Origin: Taeniopygia guttata
Lineage: Eukaryota; Chordata; Aves; Passeriformes; Estrildidae
NCBI RefSeq assembly: GCF_048771995.1
Contig: NC_133037.1
Coordinates: 3,353,001 to 3,417,000 of the forward strand
Direction of reading: 5' to 3'
Length of the DNA stretch: 64,000 nucleotides
Below, piece after piece: positions 38,301 through 53,300 of the stretch. How positions within the stretch are numbered: the stretch's first letter is position 1; every line of letters starts with the position of its first letter. A program made the translations under genes and the position numbers. The notes below the pieces were generated by a model. That model did not search any database. It was not told the origin of the DNA and saw nothing but the letters and a program-made list of their open reading frames with translations.

Positions 38301-41300
38301 AGCTCTTTAGCCCACCTCTGCTGGCACACATCTCTGGGTTTAGGAAGAAAGTTTGGCACAGGCAAATCCATAATGGATATATCCAGAAAGAGAGCACACA
38401 GCCCCATTCCAGATGAAGAGAAACACCCTGGAAGGTACTAGCTTTTAAATATGCCATGTGGAAACAAAATCCTTATAGCCAGCAGAGTGTCAATAGCTGA
38501 TTACAAATTTGGTTTGAGATCATATTTGGCTGTGGGTAAATTAGATTAATAAGTGAATGTGTCACTGGGCTGGCAAAAGCTGATTTATTTTAAGCACAGT
38601 GTATCTGGAATTGGAAATGATGAAGATGCTGAATAAAACACACACAGGTGGCTAATAGTCAATTGGGGATGGGGAGTACAAGCTAGCTCTGGAATTCTAA
38701 GGATTTTTTTGTTTTGTGGGTTTGTTTTTTTTTCCCAGAAAAATTGCTTTATTCAGGTGCCTGTTACAAAGAGAAAAGTAGATTCCAAAATGTCTTAGAC
38801 AATGGAAGATATTAGCAAGTGTAGCTAAAATGTCATCTTTCTGCTTGCAATCTTAAAGACAGTTTCACCTGCTTTCTAGGTTCCTAGTATTTCCCTTCAA
38901 GCTGCTAGTGAAGGGACTATTAATAATTCCATCCATTGTGTAAGGTGGCATGTGAATCCTTTTAAGTGTTGTTAGGTTTTGAAGAAAGGGAGCATGTTGC
39001 TCAGCCAAACTTATCAGAAAAGAGGGAAAAGTAAATGTTAACTTGGGTAACAAAAGCTTGACAAAGACCTATGAAGGCAGCTTGTGGTAAATCTCAGCAG
39101 GTGGTGTCAACATTTCTGTTGAAAAGCCAGATGCAGCCAGATGGAAAATTGCATCTTTAACCCCTGAGGTCATAATGACATGTCATCACTTCATTTGATC
39201 CCCCTGCTAAGTGAGCTTATCATCCACCCTGCTGTCACTTCTGTTATTGCTTTCATTTCCATAATAAAATTAAATTTAATTTGCCTGGTTTGCATGCCTT
39301 TGTTCTTCAGGTCCGATCTTTTACAAGCCACTCTGATACATATGGCAACCTCTCTGAGGTGAAATTAGAACTGAATTTTTGTTCTAAGTCTGGAGTTTTC
39401 TCCATCTTTCACACCTTCCTTGAAGCAGAAGGGGCTGAAGGAGAGGAGTGGGGTTTTTGGGGAGACCACTGGTCTGTTGATGGCTGCAATATGGGCAGCT
39501 GGGACCAGGGCAATCCAGGTGTGCATTTACTGCAGGAGAGCCTTTTCTCCCTTCTGTCAGGACTCTGTGCCTGTGACCCCACAGGAGCTGTGTCCTTTAG
39601 AGAAGTCAGAATAGTTTACCCACTGTCTCTTGCTGTGCTGAGGTTTCTTTGTGTGGCCTGATGTCTTTCTCCAGTGTTTTGTGTTCCCCTTTGTGCCAGG
39701 CTCTATTCACATGGGATTTTTTGGCTGCTGTAGTACACATGTGCCTGCTGGCCATGACCTGGGTGGGAGGCTGGGCAGCTTCCTCGAGTCCTTGGCCAGG
39801 AAGGCAGTACAGGCAGTTCTGCACCCCTGCTTAAGGGAACAGCTCCAGTCCACGGCAATTTAAAGTACTTTTACCCAATATTTACATGCATATTTAGCTT
39901 TAAATGTGTACTCTTTAATATTTGCAAATGTGTATTATCCGTGTTCCTGAATTGGAGGTGAAGCTGTGAGTGATCCTGGCAGTTTTCCAGGGATTGGTGC
40001 TCTCAGAATAGAATCACAGAATGGTTTGGATTGGAAGGGGCTGTGAAGATAATCCAGTTCCAACCCTTTGCTATGGGCAGGGAGACTTCCACAAGACCAG
40101 GTTACTCATCCATCCAGCCTGCCTGCTGTACAGTTGGTTTTTTCTCATAGTTTTGTAGGTATGACATGTGCAGGAGAATGTTTCATCCCATGTATGTTTT
40201 TCTACTTTCTAACTTAGCATGAGATGATAAAGATCATTGTTTGTGTTGTATTTTGTAGTAGCTTCAACGCGTGCAGTGAGGGAGAGCTGTGAGCTGAGAC
40301 AGCTGAGCTGTTAAATTGTCTTGCTGTGTTCTGTGGAGCTGTATCTGCAACTTGCTTTGTTATCCTTCACAAATACGTGCTCTGCACCCTGAGACAAATG
40401 TGATGGTGCTAATTTTGGTGACTGTAGGTGTAACATGCCAGTTTGAGCATGGACTCCTTGATTCAAAGTGAGAACCAGGATTCCTGGTGGCATTTATACA
40501 GTCTCTGTAGAAGCCTGCTGTCTCCATTGGTACTAACTAATTTAAAATCAGACTTTCCTGAGCGTGTCATATTTTCTTCTCCTGGTTTGCAGGTGAGACA
40601 GCCCCTGAAAGGTGGGTTGGCCTCATAGGTCTGTTTTCCTTTTCATCTCTTCCTTACAATGGAAGCCTTGTCCTTGTTACACTGTAATTACCCAGTCTGA
40701 AGCCAGCAGGGAGTTGCTGCTTGATGTGTAGGATGTGAATTTCTCCTAAATAAATGTAGGATTAATTACATTCACAGCATGTCAGGAGGTGATGAGATCA
40801 GCTGTGATTGCTCAGGCCCCCTTTTCTTTTCCCCAGGTTTTCTGAATCCCTTGTTTAATCAATACAGTGTAATGTTGCCCTGAAGTGTTAAGGCCTGATG
40901 CTGCAAAGGCATGAAGGAGTCCAGGACTCTGAGAAAAAAAAAAATAGATTTGTGAGATACAGGATTTTTACTGCCTGTGTCACATCAGCTCCTAAAGTGC
41001 ACAAGGGAGTAGAGAACTCAACTTCAAGTGTTGTAGTTTCAGTCCATTGCATTGGTTTTACCTCAGGCTTTTGCTAGATTTGGGAAAATATTTTGTAACA
41101 TATAAACATCTTTAAGCTTCTATAGTCATAGATCTTTTAGTGAATGTAAATAGAATTTTAACATAAATTCTGATGGTGCATTAAAATAATTTGTGAAATG
41201 GATCATTTATCTGCAAACTGAAGAAATTTGATTTTGTTATTATTTGCTAAAATCTGGAAAACTTTGAAAAACGTTTCCAAGTGTGTAGAAAGGATCCTGA

Positions 41301-44300
41301 TTGTGCCACTTTTGCAGCTGTTTCTTCTTGGCATTTTTGTTTTCTTTAGTGTTTTGACGTTTTGAAAAGCTCAAAACAGTTGAAACGACACAAGCCAGGC
41401 TTTTAAAAGTATTTTGATTTTTTTTTTTTTCCGCTGCTAGTAGGGTTGATATTCATAGATTAATAGATTGGTTTGGGCTGGAGGGGACCTTAAAGATCAA
41501 CCCCTGCCATGGCAGGGACATCGTCCACTGTCCCAGGTTGCTCCAAGCCCTGTCCAGCCTGGCTTTGGACACATCCAGGGATCCAGGGGCAGCCCCAGCT
41601 GCTCTGGGCACCTGTGCCAGGGCTGCCCACCCTCACAGGGAGGAATTTCTTCCCAATATCCCATCTAAACCTGCCTATACTCATTAAGTCGTATTTCACC
41701 TTTCTGGCACTTAGACCTTCCTAGGAAGGGTTTAATTGTAGCCTTTGAAACTCAGGACTGTTCCACTAAACGAGGAGTGAATGGAGTTTTTTCTTGTAGT
41801 CTCAGCACTTCTGCTGTGAAGATACTGAGTTCAGGTAGAAGAATTCAGGAACAAAACTGTCCTAAAAGGTTTTCAAATGGTGCACTGCTTATGTTAGTTT
41901 ATTAAATTTTTGATTTGTGATGGGGGGAAGAGGGAATGTGTTAACACATAATAAGAATGAATTGGTGCTTTAAAGCATTCTCAAATGTTAGAGGAATATG
42001 CTAATTTTCAGCTGTTAACCTCCTGGATCCAGCAGCCGTGATTCCAAAGAACAAAGACATGAGCAGTAATATATTCTGGATGAAAATCCTGCCTCTTGGC
42101 TCTGTGGGATTAATCTGATTTGTACAGCACGTTTAAAGCACTTCATCCAGTTGAGGCGTGAGGGAAAATGCCCCTCGTGGTGTTGTGTTACAGGGTCATG
42201 GGCAGCTGCTCCCTGCTCTGGCTGGCTTTGGGTTTGGCTTTGGCTTCACCTTCATTGCTGCCCATGTCAGCCTTAGCTTAGTGGAGGCTGCAGTAGTTTC
42301 AGGTGTGATAAAAACTCCAGTTTACAGAGTGTGTGGTGCAGAGAAAAGCCAAATGGCTTTCATGGTGCTGCTCGGAAAGCAGCTTTGCCATTAGCCTGTG
42401 TTTTTAGCTTATGTTCTGCTGTAGCCAGTTGTGTTCACTTATCGGGTAGTGTAACAACCCCATCACAAAACCCCTTAACTTGATCTGGTTTGATCTGTTT
42501 CATAGTGAGAGGATTATATTTTTGACTATAGCTTTTTAATGCTATGTGCATTGCGGGATGCACTGGAAGCCACATAATTCTCTTCCCCCACTCCCTGCAA
42601 AACAAAACCCCTCCTATTTTGAAGGTTTTTAAGTTGAAGGCTGTTCTTTCCTTTGCTGCTCTGCTTTGGTAAGAGCCATGCAGGTACAAGGACAAACCCC
42701 AAAATCTTGGTGCTGCTCGTGGTCGCACCTGGAACACGGTGAGGCAGCTGGGGCTGCACCCTGACTGTCCTGTGAGGACTTGCTGCAGGAGCTCAGGACT
42801 ACAATCCCCAATTACTGCAGCTCAGGACTACAATCCCCAATTATTGTAATTCCTTCTTAGCAGGTTTTACAAGCTGGCATTGCTGCTGCTGGCAGGCAGT
42901 TCAGCGTGCAGCACTGTTTGCTGCCTGCTTGGAGCACTCGTGCTGTGCTGGGTTTGCTTCCCATTCACTTCCTTGGTGGCCTGGGGTGCTGAATTAACTT
43001 TGAGCTGTCCCAGCTGCTCTTGCCAATAATGAGAGTGGCTGCTTCAGATGGTCTTTGAGATTAATTTAATGCATATTTAAAGATCTGTAAGAAAATACAT
43101 AATGTGTCCTGTTAGTTTTTTTTGGTGGCATTAAATGTTATTTATTTATTTAAAGGTATAAAATGAATTGCCCAGGCTACCCCAGACTGGCCATAAGTGC
43201 TTATTTGAACAATTTGTATTTTAATACAAGTGAGGCTAAAATGACACACTCAGTAAAAGCTTGCAAGAGCACAGTTATGGATTGGAGAATAAAAGACAGC
43301 TGAGGGCAACAGCTTCAGAAAAATAGGTTGGGTCAGGCTTGAGAACAGTTTGAACCTGAGCAGGTGAGAGGGTGAGTGCACTTCAGCTGAAGAAGCAGAG
43401 TAGTATCATTTACAAGAAGGAAGTGTCATGACCTTAAAGTGCATCATTTGTAAGACTGTTAAAACACTAGTTCTAGTGCTTGTTCAAAAAGATGTTGAAA
43501 AATGGAGAGGATTAGGGGGCAAAATACTTCCTGAATGTAAATGTCTGCGTGACCTATGTTAAGTCAAGACATCAAACTCAGGAGAGCATTGGTAAGAAAA
43601 TTAAAGGTTGATTAGGATTTGTCTACAAGTACGATGGGACATATTTCAGGTTTTAGCCATTGAGTTGCATTAAATAAAAAATATATCACAGTCTATTTGA
43701 ACAGGAAAAATTCAGACAGCAATAAATTCTCTCATTTTCCTAGTGAGAAGTAATTGAGTTGACTCATTCTTCCTGTGTTGTTGGGTAATTCTGTACAGTC
43801 TGACTTGTTTCTGTCAGAATTGCACAGCTCAGATAAACACCTTCAGATTCAAACCTGAGTTCTGGGTCTGATGCAGAAAGTGTTGAAGATTCTGAGTAAA
43901 TTTTTATGCTACTAAAATAGGAAATGCTATCATTTTCCTTAAAACTTAGATAGGACTTTACCAGTTCATCATAGAGTACATTGACTCATATTTATTTATT
44001 TATTTATTTATTTTCATCCCAAGTCATCTGCTCTTACGCCTTAGATCACAGTTCTTGGATTTAAGAAGAGTGAGTAATAATTTGCAGGCATATTCTGTGT
44101 GTCTCCTCTTTCAGTGTTTTGATGCATGTTTTTAATACCATTTCTGTTTGTCCTGCATTTAGTTTAAGGCCTGAGCTGTCATTTCAGGTGTCTGTAAAGC
44201 AGGAGGTGCACACAGAGCACTTGTAAATAACAATACCCAGCTAACACAGTACACTGACCTAAGAGCCTTAAGGCAAAACACTGCCCTGAGGGCTCAGAAA

Positions 44301-47300
44301 GGTGATAGACAGGTATGTATAATACCAGAAATTCCCCCTCACGTATGTCTTAGCAAGCCCTGTAAAACATGGATTTTTAACAAGGGATTTAATCTCTCCT
44401 TCCAGCTGCTAGCTGCAGTTTCCTTTGATGTTTTTGCTCTCCTGCCCTCTGTTTTTTCCTATTTATTCCATCACTTTTCTATAGCTCAGATTCCTTCGGG
44501 CTGTGTCTGAATGCACCTTGCTGTGGGCAGAGAAGGCAAAGAAGAAAGCCATTTTTTTTTCCCCTCAGGCTACTGCTTTGATTTTCCAAAGTTGTTGGGA
44601 GGCAGCTCCTGTGTGCCTGCAGAAGGGTCAGTGATCTGTGTCATGTCTGTTCAGGCAGCACAGCTCAGCTGAGTGGATTTCTGGTTTGATGAGGGGAAGG
44701 ATGAGCTTGAGCAGTTGTTGCCTTTCTGAGCAGGTGGAATGTGCAGCTCTGGGCCAAGGGGGAAGCTGAGCTCCAGGCTGGGAACATCTTCCTGCTTTGT
44801 CTCCAGCCTGCTCAGCAGCTAGCTTAAGAATAATCATTATTTCTATGAGGTATGATCATGGAACAGTTTGGCTTGGGAAGGACCTTTACAGACATCCAGT
44901 CCAACCCTCCCGCAGAGAGCTGGGGCATCTCCAACTTGGTCAGGTTGCTCCAAGCCCTGGCCAACCTAGCCTTGAATATTTCCAGGGATGGGGCAGACAC
45001 AGCTTATCTGGGCAGCCTTTTCCAGTGTTTTATCACCCTCATTGTTAAAAACTGTTCTTATATCTCACCTGACTGGGCCGTGCTGTGGTTTCCAGCCATC
45101 CCCTGTTGTTCAGTGGTGCCCCAGAGCAGCTGGGAGCAGGTGCCCGAGCACAACAGGGGATGTGGGAGGAGCTGGGAGCAGGCTGTTCACTACAGGCCCT
45201 TGCAAAAATCTGCTTGTTTGCCAGGAGTTTGCCAGATGCTTGGGATTGGTGTCTTTTCCTGTTCAGACTGTGAGCTGAGAATGGACTGAGAGTGAGGGGG
45301 CTGCAGGTGAAATTTTCCCTTCAGGTGTTCCAGGTGTCAGTCACAGCGATGGAGCAGTGGAAGGGTTAAACTCTGACCAGCCCCACTGTGTTGTTTGGTG
45401 GATAAATTCCATTGTGAAGGGGTAGGATCATGTTGGAGTAATGTTTATAATTGTGCCTTTAAGTCTGTTCCCTGCCATTGTTGTTATTTTTGTAATACAG
45501 GACTTCGCTAGCATTATCCTGGGACTAAAATTCACATTTTCTGCCCTGCTGTGTGAGTACCTTTCATTCCCACACTGTAACACAAATTGTCTAATCTGGC
45601 AGCATGATTCTAAGAGTTTTCTCCTAGATCACCAGCAGTGATGGCGAAGACCAAATTCTAGGTAATGGCAGCAAAGAAACTTGAGGGAAATTGGGCTAAT
45701 ACAGAACAGTTCAGTGTTCCAGTTCTGTAACACAGCCAATATTACTATCTTTTTATAAAATCTCTCTCTGCATCTGTTTTGTGGTGAGTTATCTATTCAT
45801 CTTTCATGATTTGTGTTGATCATATATGACTTTGGAAGCTGTGCCATTATTAGATGTTTGAACTGGCTGCAACTTACTGGAGCTGTTTTGGCAACAGAGT
45901 TCTGTTAAACTATTCTTAAAGCATATAAATACTCTTCAGTTTCTTTTTATAGTCCAATATTAATTCCAAGTCTGTTTTCTGTTACGAATATTTTCATAAT
46001 ATCATCTACATAAGTAAGCTGCACTTGATTTCTTTTATAATCCATGATCTGTTTGGTTTCAACTTAGCAAAAAGACCAAGTAATGAAAGTAAGATGTTAT
46101 ATTGGAAAGCTTCATCTTTTTTTTAAATATTTATAAATGTGAAGTTCAGCTCATGCAGTATTTAGATTCATTATGAAAGAAGCACTGTGGAATTCCAGAA
46201 TAAATAAGGGGGGAAAGTCACTTGAAACATTCAGACTTATTAACATAAAAGAAGTCACTTAAATTGAAATGCTGGTGCTGTGTTTTCTATTTGATTTATG
46301 GTTAACAAACTGTAATACTTTAAGCTATGTAGATAGCAGTTCATGTTTACAAGACTGCCAGTTGGATTGCAGTGTGAGTACATCACTCTCTTGGTTTCAG
46401 AATCCATGTAATGCCCTTTGAAAGCCAAAATTCCAAGATTAAAGGATTTTATGTTCCCCTTAAGCCTGCTGGATTCTCCCCATCAGCCGTTGTTTATGGG
46501 GCAGGGCTGTGTTTTGTCACCTGCACAGAAAGGGGGGGGTTCTCATGCCCAGATTGATCTCCTCGTGCTGCATTTCTGCTTTTCTGCTCCTCTCCATTTG
46601 AAAGGGCATGCTGCTCACAGGGAGATGCATTTTCCAGACTTTTTTGAACCCAGCATTGATTTTTCAGTGTGGTTTTCATGTTTACAGTGAAGATTTAGTG
46701 TGCAGGGAATGCTTTTCCAGTCTCTTTGTCTGGAATCTGTGAGGAAAGGAGGAAAAAATGACTTTATAAAGTTCCCAACCCAAGCCTTGTGCTCTTGTCC
46801 CTTCCCCACATCCTTTGACACCTCCACCAGGCAGGAGGTGTATCCACAGCTGGAATTAGCATGGATCAGCTGGCTGGTGGGTGCTTGCCTTGGCCTCCTA
46901 CAATAGCTGTGTCCTGCCAGCCTTGTCCCAGGAGGTTCATTGTTCATCCCTCTGCTTATTTCCATGAAATACATACGAATTCAAAGATCTTTAAATTTTA
47001 GTTGCTCTTAAATTTGATAAAGTTGCCTGCTGTTTCCAGGAGCTGTTAGAGAGGAAATGATTAACAGTCAGCATGGACATGGGCAGTGTAACTGTGTAAA
47101 GCTAGGTTATTTAGGCTAAAAATCAGAGTCCATCATCTTGAGAGACAGAAAGCAAGAATTCCTACTTGCAATTGCATAAAAGATCTTGCACACACTAAGC
47201 ACTTATTTTTTTGAGTACTGACTTGACATTTAGAAATTAAGTCTTTGATGTGTTGGGGAGGTTGTTTGTTTCTTTCCTATGAAAACAGTGATTAATCCAG

Positions 47301-50300
47301 GACTAATTCCTGTGAACAAATATTGTGTTTTTGCTGTTGTGTTTACACTCGTCTATCTTTCATTGCAGATAAGGTAGAAGATCAGTTAAAGTTTAGGTCA
47401 ATTTTTACCCAAGTTCTGAAGAAAATTACCCTGTTTTTCCTGTACTAACATTCTTCCATTATCTTCTGTACTCATTGATCAGAGCTAATGAGATTTTAAT
47501 GGAGTTATTTATGGCTTCTCCCTCTTACTATAAAAGTGTATAATAAACTGAGCACATGCAACTGTTGGATGGTTCTGTTTGTTTTTATCTCTGTTAATTG
47601 TATGACCTCTTCTGTGATTCAAATCTCCTAAGCCAGGTAGGGTATGATGAGCTAACCAGCTAATAAAGGCTGGAAAAAAATTCAGTAGATGTTGCTTATT
47701 CATCTTTCTGATGATTATAAAAGACTTTCTGTGCTCTTCTGAGTGAGGGCCTTTTGCTGCCATGGAAGGGTTCAGGTGCTGTGTGTATTTTTCAGTTCAT
47801 GCCTTCATGGTATTGTGCTTTAAGTTTCAGCCTGAAAGGAATAGTTGTGTTCCCAGATCTGGATGAAATAAAATCTGTGCATGGATGGCCCAGACTTGTG
47901 TGGAATTGGGGTAAAAGTCTGTAGTAAGGTACTTCAGCTGTAAAAGCTGTGTGAAGTTAGTTGTTGTCATGGTCTGTAATACAGCAATATGCATGACAGG
48001 CAAAGTGGGTGGCACTATTAATACTCACCAAGATTATTTTCTGCTCTGAATTCCCTTCAGAACTTCCTTTGGAGTATTTTTGTTCCCTGATCCTGAACTT
48101 GCTTTTTCAAAGCTATTTCGCTATGATTGGAGGTCACTGACTAGTGTATAATTGAAGCACTCATTATAAATAACCTTGAAAATGAAATAATAAATGGTGA
48201 AATATGTGAGATGCTATAAAACACACTCTAAAAGGTGTAATTGAGCCTTAGTCTCTTATCTCTGGGCAGATTCTGAGGCTCAAGTTCTTTTGTAACCCAT
48301 GACTTTTTAAAGAGTGGTTTGGGCAAATGGATGGTGCCTTTAGTGTGATGAGTTTCTTATTATTGCACCTAAATGTCCATTTATAAGGGTTCTTTTCCTG
48401 AACTGGAGGGGTTTTGTGCTCTAACCTCATTGTTGGACCATTTATGCAATTTTGTGCCTGTTGACTCGAGCTGTTTCTGCATTAATGAATTCTGCTTTAG
48501 TATTCAGTGCCATCATCGTTATTGCTCCTGTGTCTTACCAGTCAGGGCTGATCAAACCTAGACTCTTTCATGTCTTGAATATTTTATTAAAATCAAATTG
48601 TCTGTCAATTCTGTATCATAAGAATTCAATCTTTTCTTTTTTTCTTTCAAGCTGCCTGAAAGTGCATATCAGGTGTGGAGGGATGTTTCTCATTGTTAGT
48701 CACCTTTCTGAAGGAACTGTGCTACTTTTGGGCTAAACCCCTGAAGTTTAAGTTCTGTTACAGCCACTTTCTGAATGTGCCTTTCCTCTGTTTTGTCCTT
48801 CACCCCTGGCTCTCAGAATATGCTGATCAATGACCAGGGTGATCCCAGTTATCAGCTTCAAGCTTTCCCCAAAGATCACCAGTTTGGTTTCTCCAGTAGC
48901 TGTTTGGGACTAGATAGAAGCTGCATCTGAATTTTAGAGCAAAGAACAATTTATTTTCTTCTTGATGGACTAGTTTATTTTCTTCTTGATGGGTGCTTTG
49001 CCAGCTGTGTCACTCTTGTATGAGCTCGCTTTCTTATCTTCTGCTTCTGTGTTTGGCTGTAACTTGTTGAGCCTTCTGCTTTGAGAGAACTTGAACTGTA
49101 GACTTAATGCCATAGCGAAATGATTTTCCATCAGGATCCTGACAGAGTTCTATGGGAAGCTCATCTGGCATTATCTGGAGACTGGATGTTGAACAATGTC
49201 TCTTCATACCCCTGATGTCTGGGCAGATAAGGCTTGGGCTGGAAGACAGTGATGGACGGAATCCTGTAAGAGCCACTGTGGGCAGGGGGAGAATGAGACC
49301 GTCTGAAGGGTGTGGAGAGCCTGTCCCTTTGCAGGTGCCCTTTTGTTCACTAGTGACAGACCCTGCAGAAACACCAGTGATGTGCTACTGCAGCCTGTCC
49401 TCAACCAGTCTTGGTGGCAAGGCAGAAAATTTCACTATTCCTTACAGTTTAACTGACATTTCAGTGTCTCGCAGATAGTAAATTTGCCCACTCTCTGTAT
49501 CTGAACTGCTGAGACTCTGGGATAATATCTGGTGATGTCTGAGATAATATTAACTCTAGAATTGTCTTAATACTTGCAGTGCCTCTGGCTAAATGAATAA
49601 TTGTGGGAAATTGTAAGCAGTGCTGGCAGGTATGTAATTTGGAACACATTTAAAGTGGGGATACTGGTCTGGTTGTATTGCTTGGTATCTTATCTGTTTT
49701 ATCAAAGAAGGAGGCTGTCTATTAAACTTTCTCCTCTGAGTTTTGCCAGGCCTTGTGTAGAAAGGTAGTGTAAATATAGGCTGATGCTTTCTGTTTAAAC
49801 TTGGTAGCTCCTTGTGTGTTACAGATAGAAAATGAAGGCTCTTGTGATGCAGCACACAGGAAGCCTTTTGCTTAATGCAGCAGCTTTACTAAGAGATGGA
49901 TCCTGTGTGTCCAGAGCTCCTGCTGAGTGGAGATAAGTTAAATAACAGCCCTTTCAGTGTGTGTCAGCCCTGCAGAGTGGCACAGCAGGCTGCTGGTTTG
50001 TGTTTGGATGTCTGAATGCATCCCGAGGAGCTGCAGGGCCGGACGCAGCCGCGCTCCAAAGGAGAGGGCACGTCTGTGCTTGACGGCTCTGCTGCCTCTG
50101 AGACTTGTTTATCTTGCCTGCAAGGCTTAAAGATAATTAATGTAAAGTGCTTCACACTCTAAAACAGGGCTTGTCAGCACTGCCAGCATGGAGCACCGAT
50201 TCCCACTGGAACACCGAGTGGCCCTATCCACATGTGGGCAACATCACTTTTAGTTAATTCCAAGATCAGCTGGGTCCCATTCAAACACCAGGCTGGCCAG

Positions 50301-53300
50301 CAGAGCTGCTGTCAGTGTTTGTGGCACTGAGGGTCCCGTGCTTGGTTTCTCTGCTGCTGTGCTGGGGCAGGAGAACCTTGATGTGCCCTGGCAGCTCCGA
50401 GCTGTCTCTTGGCCAGGGGAGATACCAGAGAGACTCTGCTGGGTTGTGCCATGTCTTACACCTTGTTTACACCGAGTACTTCAGAACAGGGGATGTTTGT
50501 GTGCATCTGTGAATGCAAAGCCAAATTGATGAGCCAGTAGAAATAATCCTATTGTTTACAAAAACAAAAGCAGGCTGGAGCTTGTGCCTGTGCAAAAAAA
50601 AGTCACTCTCCATCCCACAGCGAGATGTTACTGCCTGCAGCTTTGGGAGGCTGTGCTGCCAGTGTGAATCTTTCACAGAACCGTGGAATGGTTTGGGTTG
50701 GAAGAGACCTCAAAGATCAACCAGTTTCAACCAGGGACACTTCCACTGTCCCAGGGTGCTCCAAGCCCTGTCCAGCCTGGCCTTGGACACCTCCAGAGAT
50801 CCAGAGGATCCTGTTCTGGGCAGTGACATTCACTCCCATGTTTGCAAATAATCTGCAAAGTGTTTTAGGTCTGTAATTCCCCTGCCATGATTGAGTATGC
50901 AGTACCACCATCATTCAGAATGAGGAGCAGACTGCTGATTTTTATATTTTCAAGTTCTCTTTGAGTTGTTTGGTCTTTTTAACATAATTGCTAAAACAAG
51001 AGTACTGCATGTAAGGGAAGTACCAGGCAGCTGGGAAGGTCTGAGCTATTAACACTCTTTCTTTGAACTTTTTTCCTTACGTAGTGCTGACTGATGGACA
51101 CAGTATACAGAAGCATAATTATTTTTATCTTCATCATTTGGGAAAAAGGAGAGGATTTTGTGGCTGGATGTACTCCCCATCCCAACTCCTGCTCTTGTTT
51201 TTGTGACTGGGTTGATTTTTGTCTTCCAGCTTATGTGGACTCTTCCTTGGAAACAATCAAATCCCTGATGTCTGTCTGCAATGAGACTTCTTCCTCACAG
51301 CTCTATGTTGTGGAGATAACAGCTATCTTGGCTCTCCAGTTCCTGTGCTCTCTGTACTCCCTGGAACAGAAAGCACAACTGGAGCCTGTAGGAGTTTGGC
51401 TTTACCTGGAGATGTGTCCTGCTCTGCTCCCACCCTGCTTGTCACTCGTGTCCCAGTCCTGCAGTCAGTGCCATCACCATCTCTTCTCTTCAGGCTGCCA
51501 CAGGTGGCCTTTGCTGTAAACCTCTAATGATCTCCCTTTCCTATTGCCATAATCCTCTTTTTATTTTTCTCAGAGTTCTATCCATCTCCCTTTATTTGCT
51601 AAATCTCCTTTGATTCTTTGTTCTTTTCAGCCCATTTTCACTCCTTTATAATCTAACATCTGTAGAACAAGATGTTTTTTCTTCTTCTAGCACCTGAAGA
51701 AACTCTCCTGTGCCTAGACAAGGATTACTGTAGTCCTGTCTTGGAATTTTAATTCCAGACTACATGGACAAGCCCCGAGTTGCTTCTGTTATCTGTTCCT
51801 CAAAGCTATGCATTAAACAAAACATGCATCTGATCAGTTTAACCTGTAATTAAACATTTTCCTTAAGCAACTGACATTGTGATAACTAATAATTATCATG
51901 TGTAGCACCTTTAAAACCTATTATGCATGTTTATGTAAGAACACTATTACCATAATAATAAGATATCATTACCACAAATGTGCATACTGAATGAGCATGT
52001 CTTAAAGTAATCATGGATTCCATTAATCATACTTGAAAAATTAAAGTATTTGCTGTCTAATCTCTCAAACACTACTCGAAAGGTTTTGGAAACAGCAGGG
52101 CCTGTTTACTGCAGGTCTCTCACACACAAGATCTTGTTTCTGGTGTCACATTTTTGTTTTCCTGAGTAGTTGCTTGTCTTTCACCTTGGGAAACCATCAG
52201 CTCAGAGACCCACGGCCTCCCTTTGAAAGCATTTCCATGCTGATTTTTAGTCTGTTTGCCACATTTTTTGTCCAAGGAGTGCTGCCACCTTTTCTTAAAG
52301 CTGATGTGAAATGCACTCCTGAAACTTGGTTCTCCTTCAAGTTAGATAATTGCCTTAAAGGAGATGAACTAAATACAAGATTGCAGAGTTAGGGAGCAGA
52401 GTTTTTTGGTTTATGTATAAAATTGTTAAGGGGTGACAGTTTTGAGTTTCTCATATTTAAAAATTGAGCTCTGCAGATTCTGATAGAGACTGCATGAGAA
52501 GAGTGAAAGTTGAGAACATTTGACCTACTGAGAAAACTGAAATGAGACTTCTTGTAGTCAGAATATTTGGGGCTGGAAGGGACCTTTAAAGGTCATCTAG
52601 TCCAACCCCCTGCAATGAGCAGGGACAGCAAATACCTGATGTGGCTGAGAGCTAAAAAACCAATTTAATTGCTTTAAGGGAGATCATTCTTTTATCTGTC
52701 AGCAGGACCACTTTGAATTTAGTAGCATAATGTGTGTTGAGTCAAACAAGTCTATCCCTGTCTGTTTTCTTCCTTAACACTTGGCATTAGGTAACCTGGA
52801 CAGAGCAAAGTATAAATGCCAAAAAAGCACATTATGTCATAAAGCTCCTTAATACTTGGTGCAGTTCTGTGATATATTTCTATATCTTAATATATAAACT
52901 GGATTATAAGAAAATAGTGAAGGAAGGGGAGAGTATTTTGAAGACTGAGAGTCTGGAGCAGGTGAAATAGTCGTGAAAAGGTAGAAAAAAAGAGGCAAAA
53001 ATAAGAAAAAGCAAAAACATAAACGTATGGAATTAGAAAATAAATTGACAGCTATAATATAAGGATGGGGAGAAGCAGGACTTTGAAAATTGCTTTTCTG
53101 TCATAATGGCAGCAGTGAAACAGGGGTGAGACAGTGGGAACTGGGGGGATTGTTGTGCCAGAGGGGGTGTGGTGAATGGAATGAGAGGGAAGCAGGTGAA
53201 ATGGGACAGAGCAGGGCTCTGTACAGGGCACCCCAGCCTTTGGACAGGCAGGGAGCAGGAGGGGACAGGGAACTGAACCTTCATGGTGTGAGCAGCTCCC

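Noticed and set aside
50513-50876. Open frames of 83-112 codons in intron 11
   Set aside because: They coincide with a CR1 3' fragment read in the antisense direction.
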